Shown here piece after piece: positions 16,011 to 24,333 of a DNA stretch of 34,367 nucleotides. How positions within the stretch are numbered: position 1 is the first letter of the stretch; the number at the start of each line of letters is the position of its first letter. The stretch spans positions 1-34,367 of the forward strand of contig CAMZKJ010000039.1 of the NCBI GenBank assembly GCA_947311245.1, read 5' to 3'. The notes under the pieces were generated by a model. It ran no database searches. It was not told the origin of the DNA and saw nothing but the letters and a program-made list of their open reading frames with translations. The DNA comes from an uncultured Candidatus Altimarinota bacterium. GTDB lineage: Bacteria; Patescibacteriota; Gracilibacteria; CAIRYL01. A program made the translations under genes and the position numbers.

Positions 16011-16718
16011 ATGAAAGTTTTATACGATACAAATGAAATGGCAGATTCAGCTGTTTCAGGAGCTCAAGGGATTCTTAGTTCTGTTTTATCTACACTAGGT
16101 GGAATACTAGATTTTATCAAGCCAGCACTTGTTGCACTGATAATTATTATTGTAGGAGGATGGATTATTAAAAAAATCTTGAAATTTGTTCAAGTAATAT
16201 TGGAAAAAGCACATGTAGATGCATTTTTTGATAAAATTGGTTTAACAGGTCAATTAAAAGAATTTGGTATGGATATCTCTCCATCAGCTGCAGTTGCAGG
16301 AGTAATTGGAGTTGTTGCGAAAGTTGCTCTTTATATGGCAGCTATTAATGTATTAGGAATTCAAGCTCTTTCAGCTCTTATGCAAGATATTCTTACTTTC
16401 CTTATCTCTGATGGAATTGTTGCAGTTATTCTTCTTCTTGCAGGACTTACAATTGCAAACTTTGTAAAAGGTTTAATTGAAAACTCTGCTTCATTATTTT
16501 CTTCTGCAGATACTGCTAAAACTATTGCAAAAATAGCTAAAATTGCAGTTCTTGTATTCACAGTAATGGCTGTACTAAATCAACTTCAAATTGCTGAAGA
16601 ATTAATTCAAACATTATTCTCTGGAATTGTTGGAATTGTTACTATTGCAGGAGGTATTGCATTCGGTCTTGGAGGACAAGATAAAGCAAAAGAAATTATT
16701 ACAAAAATGTGTAAATAA
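16011..16718 (+). CDS. TM-helix-repeat protein, mechanosensitive-channel-like
   Basis: A small (235-residue) integral membrane protein with about four to five helices, with hydrophobic stretches near 37-56, 93-118, 128-150, 172-190 and 203-220. It ends in IAFGLGGQDKAKEIITK. The combination of a Gly-rich helix and the GLGGQDKA segment is typical of TM_helix-repeat (PF05552-like) proteins, which resemble the membrane part of MscS-type channels but lack the cytoplasmic vestibule. It may form an oligomeric pore; gating and ions are unknown. Codon use is more C-rich (CTT, GCT, TCT) than its neighbours, which suggests high expression. It is flanked by a candidate promoter and a strong terminator, so it is probably a single-gene transcript. 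Confidence 0.7.
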   Translation: MKVLYDTNEMADSAVSGAQGILSSVLSTLGGILDFIKPALVALIIIIVGGWIIKKILKFVQVILEKAHVDAFFDKIGLTGQLKEFGMDISPSAAVAGVIGVVAKVALYMAAINVLGIQALSALMQDILTFLISDGIVAVILLLAGLTIANFVKGLIENSASLFSSADTAKTIAKIAKIAVLVFTVMAVLNQLQIAEELIQTLFSGIVGIVTIAGGIAFGLGGQDKAKEIITKMCK

Positions 16719-16780
16719 TCACAAAGAACAATAAAAAATCTCTTTTAAAGTTATAATTAAAGTCATAATTAAAAAAAAGT

Positions 16781-16816
16781 AAAAAACCCAGAAGATTTTT
16801 CTTCTGGGTTTTTTTT
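16781..16816. terminator. Strong rho-independent terminator after the TM-helix-repeat gene
   Basis: An 11-bp stem (16785-16795 with 16800-16810) containing CCCAGAAG, a 4-base loop, a run of eight T after it and a run of A before it, so it could work in both directions. It separates this gene from the purQ run. Confidence 0.92.
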
Positions 16817-16878
16817 ATAAAGATCTTATGATAAAATAAGTACATCAAAATTTAAATTTATTTTTTCTTATATATATT

Positions 16879-18168
16879 GTGACTTCTCCTAAAATTGCAG
16901 TGCTTACTTTTCCAGGAAATAACTGTGAAACAGAAACGGTTCGAGCATTAAAAACTCAAGGATTTCAATCTGAAGTTTTTTTATGGAACCGAGAACCAAG
17001 TGAATTAAAAGAATTCGACGGAGTAGTAATCCCTGGTGGATTTTCATTTGAAGACCGAGGGAGAAGTGGAATTGTTTCAAGCCAAGAGCCTATTTTTAAA
17101 ACATTAACTGAAATGGCGAATGCAGGAGCTCCAATTTTAGGAATTTGTAACGGAGCACAAATGTTAGTTGAAAGTGGGTTAATTTTATCTGATGGAAATA
17201 ATATTCCAACCCTTGCATTATTAAATAATAAACGAACAAATGCAGAAGGTAAAATTCTAGGAACAGGATTTTATCATTCATATAGAACCTTGAAACCTGC
17301 TAATAAAAAAACTCCATTTTCAAATTTTTCAGAAAATATTCATATTCCAATTGCACATGGAGAAGGACGATTTACACTCACCCCAGAAATGGAAAAAGAA
17401 GTAATAAATAAAAATTTAATAGTTTTTACATATGTAAATGAAAAAGGAGAAGAAGATAACCATTATCCAACAAACCCGAATGGAAGTTTTCAAAACGCTG
17501 CTGCAATTTGTAACCCAAAAGGAAATGTTGTTGCACTCATGCCTCATCCAGAAAGAAACGAAAATGGAAATCCTGTTTTTATTTCTCTTTGGAACTATTT
17601 TCAAAATAAAAAAACTATAGAGTTAAATAATGAAACCATTTCGGTAACAGATTTTACAAACACTATTCCTCAAAAAATTCAACAAGATGAAATAATTGTT
17701 TTAGTTCGATTAAAAATTTCAGATAAAACAGAAAAAACATTCATAAATGTTCTGAACGAAGAAAATATTACAAGAAGAGAAAAATGGGGATTTTATATTG
17801 ATAACACGGTATCTGTTCCAGAAAAAATAAAAGCTATTTCAAACATCATACAATCTGGAGAACTTGTAAATTTAAACAAACAATGGGTAGTCGCAAAAAT
17901 AGATGGAGAGTGGTACGATTGGACAGATAACAATGAATTTAAAAAATCAGAAGCACGATTTTCCGAAGAAAACTGCTTTATAGTTGAAGCAAAAGAAGAT
18001 ATTAAAGGACAAGAAAAAAAAGAACATTTGGCTACTATTTTACCAGAAATAAATCTTCAAAATATAAAATATGGAGTATGTTGGGACATTCCTAAAAATA
18101 AAAAAGAGGAATATATTTCGCACTCTCTCTTTTCTTCACGAGTAGGAGATACAATTAAAACTTTTTAA
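16879..18168 (+). CDS. purQ: Phosphoribosylformylglycinamidine synthase glutaminase subunit (PurQ-like) with a C-terminal extension
   Basis: Residues 1-245 match PurQ, the class I glutamine amidotransferase that supplies ammonia to PurL in purine synthesis. FPGNNCETET (11-20) is the PurQ N-terminal signature, PGGFSFEDRGRSG is the next motif, and the catalytic triad is Cys90 (LGICNGAQML), His223 and Glu225 (MPHPERN). Standalone PurQ is about 225 residues; this protein continues for about 180 more. The extension (about 255-429) contains VLVRLKISDKTEK and a later YGVCWDIPKNKKEEY and could be a PurS-like or other partner domain, but I could not identify it. Translation starts at GTG. It opens a co-directional run with gaps of 27-37 bases that ends with csaB. 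No purL is in the window. Confidence 0.82.
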   Translation: MTSPKIAVLTFPGNNCETETVRALKTQGFQSEVFLWNREPSELKEFDGVVIPGGFSFEDRGRSGIVSSQEPIFKTLTEMANAGAPILGICNGAQMLVESGLILSDGNNIPTLALLNNKRTNAEGKILGTGFYHSYRTLKPANKKTPFSNFSENIHIPIAHGEGRFTLTPEMEKEVINKNLIVFTYVNEKGEEDNHYPTNPNGSFQNAAAICNPKGNVVALMPHPERNENGNPVFISLWNYFQNKKTIELNNETISVTDFTNTIPQKIQQDEIIVLVRLKISDKTEKTFINVLNEENITRREKWGFYIDNTVSVPEKIKAISNIIQSGELVNLNKQWVVAKIDGEWYDWTDNNEFKKSEARFSEENCFIVEAKEDIKGQEKKEHLATILPEINLQNIKYGVCWDIPKNKKEEYISHSLFSSRVGDTIKTF

Positions 18169-18197
18169 GAGCTTTTTACATCTAAAAAAAAGATATT

Positions 18198-18794
18198 ATG
18201 TACGATGAAAACACATTTTTAAATAGAGTTGATGCTGCAAAATATATTGGAGTTTCAACCAGAACACTTGACCGATATATAGCGAAAGGAAAACTTTCTG
18301 TAACACGAGAGCATGGGAATGTATTACTTTTAATTACAGAGCTTGATGTTATTAAAAATGGGAAAAATACAAGTGCAACCCAAGTTATTGGAAATACTAA
18401 AGATACAACAAACAAAAACAATCATAACAATAGTCAAAGTGAAAATTCTAATGATTTAACATTACAAAATCAATTCGCACAAGAAGCTCATAAATATCAA
18501 GTTTTATACCAAGATGTAAAACAAGAATTAGACAAAAAAGATGAACTTTTACGACATATGCATTATCAACTTGGAATTTTGGAAACAGAAGGAAAAGCAA
18601 AAATCCCTGTACTTGAAGCACAAAATGAAAAACAAGAATTAGAAAAAAATATTTCCATACTTGAAGCAGAGAAAAAATTAATTTTAGACGATTTAAAAAC
18701 AGCACGTAGTGGACGAAGCGTATTTTTTATTGTTTCACTTGTATTACTTTTTTTACTGTTTATATTTTTTCTTATAATGGGAAATTTAGCATAA
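18198..18794 (+). CDS. Membrane-anchored helix-turn-helix protein with coiled coil
   Basis: Three parts are visible. Residues 6-50 (FLNRVDAAKYIGVSTRTLDR, then YIAKGKLSV) match the MerR/excisionase-type HTH_17 fold. An Asn/Ser-rich linker (about 56-90) leads into a heptad-like coiled coil with many Glu, Lys and Leu residues (about 95-170). The C-terminus is a single hydrophobic helix (about 174-195) ending MGNLA, a tail anchor placing the HTH in the cytoplasm. DNA binding at the membrane is an inference; the HTH may instead bind protein. Lying 29 bases after purQ and 37 before the flavodoxin-like gene, it is probably co-transcribed with them. No partner or target site is evident. Confidence 0.7.
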   Translation: MYDENTFLNRVDAAKYIGVSTRTLDRYIAKGKLSVTREHGNVLLLITELDVIKNGKNTSATQVIGNTKDTTNKNNHNNSQSENSNDLTLQNQFAQEAHKYQVLYQDVKQELDKKDELLRHMHYQLGILETEGKAKIPVLEAQNEKQELEKNISILEAEKKLILDDLKTARSGRSVFFIVSLVLLFLLFIFFLIMGNLA

Positions 18795-18831
18795 CATTCT
18801 ATACAATTATATAATTATTTTACAAAAAACA

Positions 18832-19395
18832 ATGAAAACACTTATTTTTACAGCACAACCCAGCACAAAAGGGTTCGTTCACTCTATTGCATCTCAATAT
18901 AACGGAACAAAAAACAACACTTCACTTCAATCTGAAATTATAAATTTATACGATGAAGAGTACGCTATCCCCTTTCTTGCATTTGAAAATATAAGAGAGA
19001 TTGAAATATCTGATACTGTAAAAAAATTACAAAATAAAATTGCAGATGCGGATGAATTAGTTTTCATTTTTCCACTATGGTGGGGAAGCATGCCTGCTAT
19101 TTTAAAAAATTTTTTCGACAATGTATTTAGCTCAGGATTTGCATTTACATATAAAAATGGACGAGCAACATCTTTACTTACAAAAAAAACTGCAAAAATT
19201 ATTGTAACATATGATGCTCCATCATGGGCATATTGGTTTATGCCATTTCCTATTAAAAAACTTATTACAAAAAATATTCTTAAATTTTGCGGAATAAAGA
19301 CAACAGACTTTTTAGATTTTGGATCTATTGGAAAAGCAAAAGAACAAGATAAAAATAAAATTTTAGAAAAAATAACAAAATTAGCTCTAAAATAA
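18832..19395 (+). CDS. Flavodoxin-fold NAD(P)H-dependent oxidoreductase
   Basis: A 187-residue protein of the Flavodoxin_2 (NQO1/MdaB/KefF-like) family. It begins MKTLIFTAQPSTKGFVHSIA, the phosphate-binding turn for FMN/FAD. It also carries FIFPLWWGSMPAILKNFFDNVF (about 78-99), a family hallmark with the aromatic residues that stack on the isoalloxazine ring. Such enzymes reduce quinones, azo compounds or other acceptors with NAD(P)H in the cytoplasm. The acceptor here is unknown. It sits between the HTH protein and csaB in a run with short gaps, without a clear functional tie to either. Confidence 0.85.
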   Translation: MKTLIFTAQPSTKGFVHSIASQYNGTKNNTSLQSEIINLYDEEYAIPFLAFENIREIEISDTVKKLQNKIADADELVFIFPLWWGSMPAILKNFFDNVFSSGFAFTYKNGRATSLLTKKTAKIIVTYDAPSWAYWFMPFPIKKLITKNILKFCGIKTTDFLDFGSIGKAKEQDKNKILEKITKLALK

Positions 19396-19422
19396 ATAAT
19401 AAATAATAAAGAAAAAGAAATA

Positions 19423-20550
19423 ATGAGAAAAAAAATTGTTATATTCGGACATTACGGTGTTCCCAACTGGGGAGATGAAGCCATATTGTCTGGTATATTA
19501 TCTCAAATAAATATATCTCATTTTTCCATAACTATTATTTCTCATAATCCAGAATTTACAAAAAAACTCTACAATCTTCATTCTGTACCTCCCCCACCAT
19601 TTGGAATTCGCAGTTTCTTCAATTTTCAATGGATACAAACACTTACTGTAATAAAAGAAGCCGATTATATAATTTTTGGAGGTGGTGGATTATGGCAACC
19701 AAAACCATTAAAAGCCTTAAATATCTGGAATTTTTATTTACGAGTATGCTTATTTTTTGAAAAAAAAATTTTTAGCCTTGGAACTTCTTTTTCTGTACGT
19801 TCCGATACTTCTAAAAATAATAAGCACTATAAAAAAATTATTAAAAATACTACAAAACTTTTACAAAAAATTAAATTTTTTAGCGTACGAGATAAAAAAT
19901 CAAAAACTGTTTTAATGGATACATATAATATTCATGAAGCAAAAATTAGCATTACATCAGATGCTGCATTTTTTTTAGAACCAGAAAATATAACTCGAGA
20001 CAACACGAAAAAGAAAAAATTAATTCTTCTTTCTATGAGAGAAGGAGATTTAAGTATAGAGCAAGAAAAAATAATTTTTTCAGCGTTACAAAAAGAATTT
20101 AGTAGAAAATCTCATACATTTGAATTTATTGTTATGCAATCATACCAATCAAATGATGAAAATTTCACAAAACGACATAAAAATATTTCTCTTTTTTATC
20201 CGAAAAACACTACAGAATTATTAGAAAAAATCTCTTCTGCACATTTTATTTGCTCTTCTCGGCTTCATGCAAATATTTTAGCATCTGCGTGTAATACAAA
20301 TTTTTTGGCTATTTCATGCCGAGACAAAGTGAAAAATTTATTTTCAGAATATTTGCCAGAAAATATAATTGAAGCATCACATATTAAAAACACAAAAAAT
20401 AGTATTGTATTTCTGAACAAAAAATTAAGAATAATACATTCAAAAAAAAATTCTGATAATAATAGTTACAGTTTCACAGATAACAATAGAATATTTTTAG
20501 ATGCACAAAAAAAGAAATTACAAAACTTCTTTCCCGATATTTTACAGTAA
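19423..20550 (+). CDS. csaB: Polysaccharide pyruvyltransferase, CsaB-like
   Basis: Transfers pyruvate (as a ketal) from phosphoenolpyruvate to a wall or surface polysaccharide. The family signature is clear: GHYGVPNWGDEAILSGI (9-25), FGGGGLWQP (85-93) and the C-terminal CSSRLHANILASAC (277-290) with Arg280 and His282. The length (375 residues) fits CsaB. In Gram-positive bacteria pyruvylation of the secondary wall polymer makes it a ligand for SLH domains, and an SLH-domain protease is encoded at 25429-27177. It is last in the purQ run. The C-terminal 60 residues are Asn/Lys-rich. The symbol reflects family similarity; the polysaccharide is unknown. Confidence 0.82.
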   Translation: MRKKIVIFGHYGVPNWGDEAILSGILSQINISHFSITIISHNPEFTKKLYNLHSVPPPPFGIRSFFNFQWIQTLTVIKEADYIIFGGGGLWQPKPLKALNIWNFYLRVCLFFEKKIFSLGTSFSVRSDTSKNNKHYKKIIKNTTKLLQKIKFFSVRDKKSKTVLMDTYNIHEAKISITSDAAFFLEPENITRDNTKKKKLILLSMREGDLSIEQEKIIFSALQKEFSRKSHTFEFIVMQSYQSNDENFTKRHKNISLFYPKNTTELLEKISSAHFICSSRLHANILASACNTNFLAISCRDKVKNLFSEYLPENIIEASHIKNTKNSIVFLNKKLRIIHSKKNSDNNSYSFTDNNRIFLDAQKKKLQNFFPDILQ

Positions 20551-20560
20551 TTTTTAGTTT

Positions 20561-21088
20561 TTAGTTTTTCCGACGAAAGAAGACAAAAAATTCTATTATA
20601 AATAATCCAAAGAAAAAACCAGCGATTCCCCCACCCATAGTCCAAAAACTCTTATGCGGGCTTTTTTCTGTTGTAACAGGATTATCCAACAATAAATCGA
20701 ATTGAGTCTTCGCTCGCATATTATACTCTTTAAGTTTTGCTCCTAAAAGTTGTATAAATTTTTCAGTTTTTACTTCCGCTTTTTCTTTAGATAACGAAGT
20801 AAATTCAAAAATAATATTTCCTCGTTCTTGTTTTCGACTTGAAATTCCAAAATTAAGTTGATTTTTAAAATCTGGAGCCAATGTCCATCCTAAAATTGCT
20901 TCTGCAAAAAAATGAGAAGATGTTTCTTTTTCTTCTACACTCGAAAGTTCATCGCTACTTAAAACTGTTCCAAAAATAACCGTTTCATATTGAGTCGTAT
21001 TAATTTCAGAGTTACTTTTTTGCCATCCAATAAAGCTTCCTACCAGTGCTGTACAGGCAACAAATGCAATTTTTATATAGATATTCAT
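20561..21088 (-). CDS. Wzz-like chain-length determinant / polysaccharide co-polymerase protein
   Basis: A 175-residue protein with one helix near each end (about 5-23 and 150-170) and about 125 residues between, the topology of Wzz/PCP proteins that set the length of surface polysaccharides. The second helix includes GGGIAGFFFGLFIIEFF and is followed by a basic FFRRKN tail, like the Pro/Gly-rich second helix of Wzz proteins. It is shorter than typical Wzz (about 320 residues), so the periplasmic part is reduced. It is divergent from the intact WbaP-like gene across 148 bases, which supports a polysaccharide role. The assignment rests on topology and context more than on motifs. Confidence 0.6.
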   Translation of the reverse strand: MNIYIKIAFVACTALVGSFIGWQKSNSEINTTQYETVIFGTVLSSDELSSVEEKETSSHFFAEAILGWTLAPDFKNQLNFGISSRKQERGNIIFEFTSLSKEKAEVKTEKFIQLLGAKLKEYNMRAKTQFDLLLDNPVTTEKSPHKSFWTMGGGIAGFFFGLFIIEFFVFFRRKN

Positions 21089-21186
21089 ATTTTTTATTTA
21101 TTAAATTTTATTATTTCTCAAGATCTATTATTTATAATTAGTATAAATAAAATAAAAATCTAAATATAGTTATTTTTGATAGTTTT

Positions 21187-21214
21187 TTGATAGTTTTTTT
21201 ATTTATGATAAACT
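21187..21214 (+). promoter_or_regulatory. Candidate promoter for the WbaP-like gene
   Basis: TTGATA (21187-21192), 16 bases, TAAACT (21209-21214). A second TTGATA lies 10 bases upstream within a T-rich tandem stretch. The start would be about 15 bases before the ATG at 21237. Confidence 0.35.
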
Positions 21215-21236
21215 CTTTATAAATTTATATAATATT

Positions 21237-22622
21237 ATGCACAGACAAGAATTTTTTCAAGGAATTACACGAATTATAACAGATTTTATTTCTGTAATTT
21301 TTGCATGGAAATTGTCATATCTTATTAGACCTATTACAGATTTAATTCCCAATATTGCATATTATTTTCCTGCTTCAAATCTCCCTCATATAGATTTTTT
21401 TCAAGACTTCACAATTATTTCAGCAATTGGTTTCATTTTTATTTTATTTTCATTATTTTTATATTCATATAACACTGAAACATCTGATTCAAAATATTTT
21501 TCTGGGAAAATTATTGGAGCTTATATTTGGGGAATTGTTTTATGGGGAATGAGTATTATTGCAGTATATGCATTAGTTTTTCATGAGTTAATTTTTTCAC
21601 GAGTTATGCTTGCCCAAGCAATGGTTTTTACTGGAATAATAGGATTATCATTTCGGTATCTCCTGCATATAATATTTAATAAATATTGCGTTATAAAAAA
21701 ACATATCGCAATAATTACTAGTGAAAAAACCATAGCATCGCTCTCTACAGTTTTTGAAAATAACCCAAGGTATAATATTATTTTTTCTGGAGATTCCGCA
21801 GATTTTTTAGATTTTGTAGCAGAAACAGAAGAAAAAATAACTGATATCTTTTTTACAGATGCAAAAGATAAAGAGACATTTAAATATAGAGAATATATTA
21901 AAATCATATCTGCAGAAAAAGGCTATCATTTGCATATAATACCTCATCACTCTCAAGATTTCTTAGGACATTCTCATTTTAATGTTATAGAAGGAATTCC
22001 AGTTACAACATTTACTCATGTACGACAAAATTACTGGTTTTTTGCAGTAAAACGAGGTTTTGATATTTTTATAAGCGTTTTTTTACTTATTTTATTCACT
22101 CCCCTTTTTTTATTTATAGCTCTTAAATTAAAGAACAATATTATTTATTCATCACAGAGAGTAGGAAAAAATGGCGTATTCTTTACCATCTATAAATTCA
22201 GATCTATGGTATTAAATGCTGATAAAATAAAAGACAAATTATTAGAAAAAAATCATAGAGAAGGCCCGCTATTTAAAATTAAAAATGATCCACGTATTAC
22301 AAAATTTGGAATGTTTTTACGAAAAACATCCATAGATGAACTTCCGCAATTATGGAATGTGATAAAAGGAGATATGTCTTTAATTGGCCCTCGCCCCCAT
22401 TTACCAAACGAAGTAGAGCAATATAGTGTATCTCAACGAAGAATTTTATCAATTAAACCTGGAATTTCTGGATTAGCCCAAGTTTCTGGACGAAGTGATT
22501 TATCATTTGAAAGAGAAATGTTTCTTGATTCGTATTATTGTGAAAACATGAATATTTGGCTCGATATAAAAATATTTTTTAAAACACCTATTGTTTTACT
22601 CTTTGGAAAAGGATCTGATTAA
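21237..22622 (+). CDS. Polyprenyl glycosylphosphotransferase (WbaP/CpsE family), intact
   Basis: Starts surface-polysaccharide synthesis by moving a sugar-1-phosphate from a nucleotide sugar to undecaprenyl phosphate. N-terminal helices (about 10-145) and a CoA_binding_3-like domain (about 155-255) precede the catalytic domain. The domain opens with the re-entrant helix KRGFDIFISVFLLILFTPLF (272-291). It carries IYKFRSMVLNA (318-328), KTSIDELPQLWNVIKGDMSL with the Asp367-Glu368 dyad, IGPRPHLP (383-390) and KPGISGLAQVSGR (407-419). All key motifs are present, in contrast to the paralogue at 13268-14530. It is divergent from the Wzz-like gene. The sugar is not predictable from sequence alone. 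Confidence 0.92.
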   Translation: MHRQEFFQGITRIITDFISVIFAWKLSYLIRPITDLIPNIAYYFPASNLPHIDFFQDFTIISAIGFIFILFSLFLYSYNTETSDSKYFSGKIIGAYIWGIVLWGMSIIAVYALVFHELIFSRVMLAQAMVFTGIIGLSFRYLLHIIFNKYCVIKKHIAIITSEKTIASLSTVFENNPRYNIIFSGDSADFLDFVAETEEKITDIFFTDAKDKETFKYREYIKIISAEKGYHLHIIPHHSQDFLGHSHFNVIEGIPVTTFTHVRQNYWFFAVKRGFDIFISVFLLILFTPLFLFIALKLKNNIIYSSQRVGKNGVFFTIYKFRSMVLNADKIKDKLLEKNHREGPLFKIKNDPRITKFGMFLRKTSIDELPQLWNVIKGDMSLIGPRPHLPNEVEQYSVSQRRILSIKPGISGLAQVSGRSDLSFEREMFLDSYYCENMNIWLDIKIFFKTPIVLLFGKGSD

Positions 22623-22710
22623 TTATATTATAAAACATATTAAGTGTTATAATAGATAATATACGCTTATATTCTATAAAATATAAAAAATAGCTTGATT
22701 CCTTTACATA

Positions 22711-22738
22711 TTGTACGGTAAAATTTATCAGCTATAAT
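22711..22738 (+). promoter_or_regulatory. Promoter of tRNA-Asn
   Basis: TTGTAC (22711-22716), 16 bases, perfect TATAAT (22733-22738). Transcription would start within a few bases of the mature 5' end at 22746. The rest of the 338-base stretch 22623-22960 holds only the tRNA, its terminator and AT-rich spacer. Confidence 0.7.
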
Positions 22739-22745
22739 TTAGTAT

Positions 22746-22820
22746 TCCTCGGTAGCTCAGTGGTAGAGCACACGGCTGTTAACCGTTAGGTCACTAGTTC
22801 GAATCTAGTCCGGGGAGCCA
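22746..22820 (+). tRNA. tRNA-Asn (anticodon GTT), CCA encoded
   Basis: A 75-base cloverleaf with a 7-bp acceptor stem (one U-G pair), D arm GCTC/GAGC, anticodon loop CTGTTAA, T arm ACTAG/CTAGT with TTCGAAT, discriminator G and encoded CCA. The first anticodon-stem pair (27-43) is C-U. Confidence 0.97.
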
Positions 22821-22831
22821 TTTAAAGCATT

Positions 22832-22866
22832 AAGGAGTTGAGACATGTTCTCACCTCCTTTTTTTG
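22832..22866 (+). terminator. Terminator of tRNA-Asn
   Basis: Two stacked stems (22832-22837 with 22855-22860; 22840-22843 with 22849-22852) separated by a 2x2 internal loop, followed by seven T. Confidence 0.8.
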
Positions 22867-22960
22867 TATTGAATGTATTGAATATATTTTAATTTATGCT
22901 ATTTTATAAAAATAAATAGCATACTACTCTTCCGTCTTAATTACTCATTATATTATAAAG

Positions 22961-23728
22961 TTAGCCCAACCGAACAATAATATTGTTTTCCAATAAATAG
23001 TGCTTTAAGTCTAAAATTTCAATTTCAGCAAAATGAAAAACTGACGCTGCTAATGCACCTGTAACATTTGTGTTTTTAAAAACCTCAAGAAAATCTTCTA
23101 TTTTTCCAGCTCCTCCACTGGCAATAATAGGAACATCTATTTCTTTTTCCAAAGCTTGCAACATATCGATATCAAAACCTGTTTTCACTCCATCTCTATC
23201 CATAGAGGTTAATAATATTTCTCCTGCACCAAGTGAAACACCTTTTTTAGCCCATTCGAGTAAATCTAAACCTGTTGCTTTTTTTCCGCCCGAAATAAAA
23301 ACCTCCCAACCACTCGCAGTAACTTTTGTTTTTTTTGCATCAATTGCCAAAACTACTGCCTGATTTCCAAATTCTTTTGCAATATCATTTATAATTTGTG
23401 GATTTCTCACTGCTGCGGAATTTATACCAACCTTATCTGCACCCGAAAAAATTACTTTTTTTGCCGATTCTAATGATGAAATTCCACCACCAACCGTAAA
23501 AGGTATTGAAATATTTTTTGCCACACTTTTAACAAACTCAAGCATAGTTTCTCGTCCTTCATTTGTCGCTGAAATATCTAAAAATACAAGCTCATCTGCA
23601 CCAGATATATCATATTTTTTCGCAAGATCAATTGAATCTCCTGCATCTTTTAAATTCACAAAATTTACCCCTTTTACAGTTCTTCCATTTTTAACATCTA
23701 AACACGGAATAATTCGTTTTTTCAGCAT
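22961..23728 (-). CDS. hisF: Imidazole glycerol phosphate synthase cyclase subunit
   Basis: With HisH it converts PRFAR and ammonia to imidazole glycerol phosphate plus AICAR, linking histidine and purine synthesis. The (beta/alpha)8-barrel is complete at 255 residues. Catalytic Asp11 (IIPCLDVKNGRTVKG) and Asp130 (VVLAIDAKK) are both present, as are phosphate-binding FTVGGGI and IIASGGAG. I set the start at the ATG giving MLKKRIIPC. The frame is open for 60 more codons upstream, but those encode a hydrophobic, Tyr-rich stretch and run through the rplL terminator, so they are not part of the protein. No other his gene is in the window. It has its own weak promoter or depends on read-through. 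Confidence 0.94.
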   Translation of the reverse strand: MLKKRIIPCLDVKNGRTVKGVNFVNLKDAGDSIDLAKKYDISGADELVFLDISATNEGRETMLEFVKSVAKNISIPFTVGGGISSLESAKKVIFSGADKVGINSAAVRNPQIINDIAKEFGNQAVVLAIDAKKTKVTASGWEVFISGGKKATGLDLLEWAKKGVSLGAGEILLTSMDRDGVKTGFDIDMLQALEKEIDVPIIASGGAGKIEDFLEVFKNTNVTGALAASVFHFAEIEILDLKHYLLENNIIVRLG

Positions 23729-23805
23729 AAAAACTTGTGATAACGAGTAATAATAATATCTAACAATATATAAAAATATTATCATAATATAAAAATTTAC
23801 TAAAT

Positions 23806-23841
23806 AAAAAAAACTCAGAAGATGATATATCTTCTGAGTTT
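23806..23841 (-). terminator. Terminator of the rplJ-rplL operon
   Basis: A 13-bp stem (23811-23823 with 23829-23841), a 5-base loop and, on the minus strand, eight T at its end. It lies 33 bases after the rplL stop and blocks read-through toward hisF. Confidence 0.9.
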
Positions 23842-23873
23842 TTATATGCTTTCGTAAACCTAAATTTTTGAAA

Positions 23874-24272
23874 TTATTTAACTTCAACTGAAGCTCCTGC
23901 TTCTTCAAGTTTTGCTTTCAGAGCAGCTGCATCATCTTTAGAGATTTTTTCTTTAACTGGAGCTGGAGCGCTATCAACAACAGCTTTAGCCTCTTTAAGA
24001 CCAAGACCTGTAACTTCTCGCACAGCTTTAATAACTCCAATTTTTGAAGAACCTGCAGATGTAATAATAACATCGAATTCAGTTTGTTCAGAAGCTTCTT
24101 CTGACGCAGCTCCTGCAGCAGCAGGTGCAGCAACAGCAGCAGCTGAAACTCCGAATACATCTTCCATGTTTTTAACAACAGCAGATAATTCTAGAACAGT
24201 AAGTTCTTTCACAAGATCAAGGATTTTTTGTCCGTTAGCAGACAATTCTGGTAGTTCAGTACATTCTGACAT
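23874..24272 (-). CDS. rplL: 50S ribosomal protein L7/L12
   Basis: Forms the flexible stalk that recruits translation factors to the ribosome. The N-terminal dimerisation/L10-binding region (about 12-40) is followed by an Ala/Gly/Glu hinge ([20 protein letters not shown]) and the C-terminal domain with the conserved [27 protein letters not shown]. The length (132 residues) is close to the usual 120-128. It lies 61 bases after rplJ in the classical L10-L12 operon order and is followed by a strong terminator. Codons are richer in GC than in neighbouring genes, consistent with high expression. Confidence 0.98.
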   Translation of the reverse strand: MSECTELPELSANGQKILDLVKELTVLELSAVVKNMEDVFGVSAAAVAAPAAAGAASEEASEQTEFDVIITSAGSSKIGVIKAVREVTGLGLKEAKAVVDSAPAPVKEKISKDDAAALKAKLEEAGASVEVK

Positions 24273-24333
24273 AAGAATTTAATTTAAATAGTATAATATA
24301 ATTTTTGCACATAATTTTTAATAAAGTAAAAAA

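Noticed and set aside
22885..22925. Hairpin with ATGCTATTT arms after hisF as a terminator
   Set aside because: The stem is weak and there is no T-run on the minus strand after it.
23729..23908. 60-codon N-terminal extension of hisF
   Set aside because: It is hydrophobic and Tyr-rich, unlike any HisF, and crosses the rplL terminator; HisF proteins start at the MLKKRIIPC segment.
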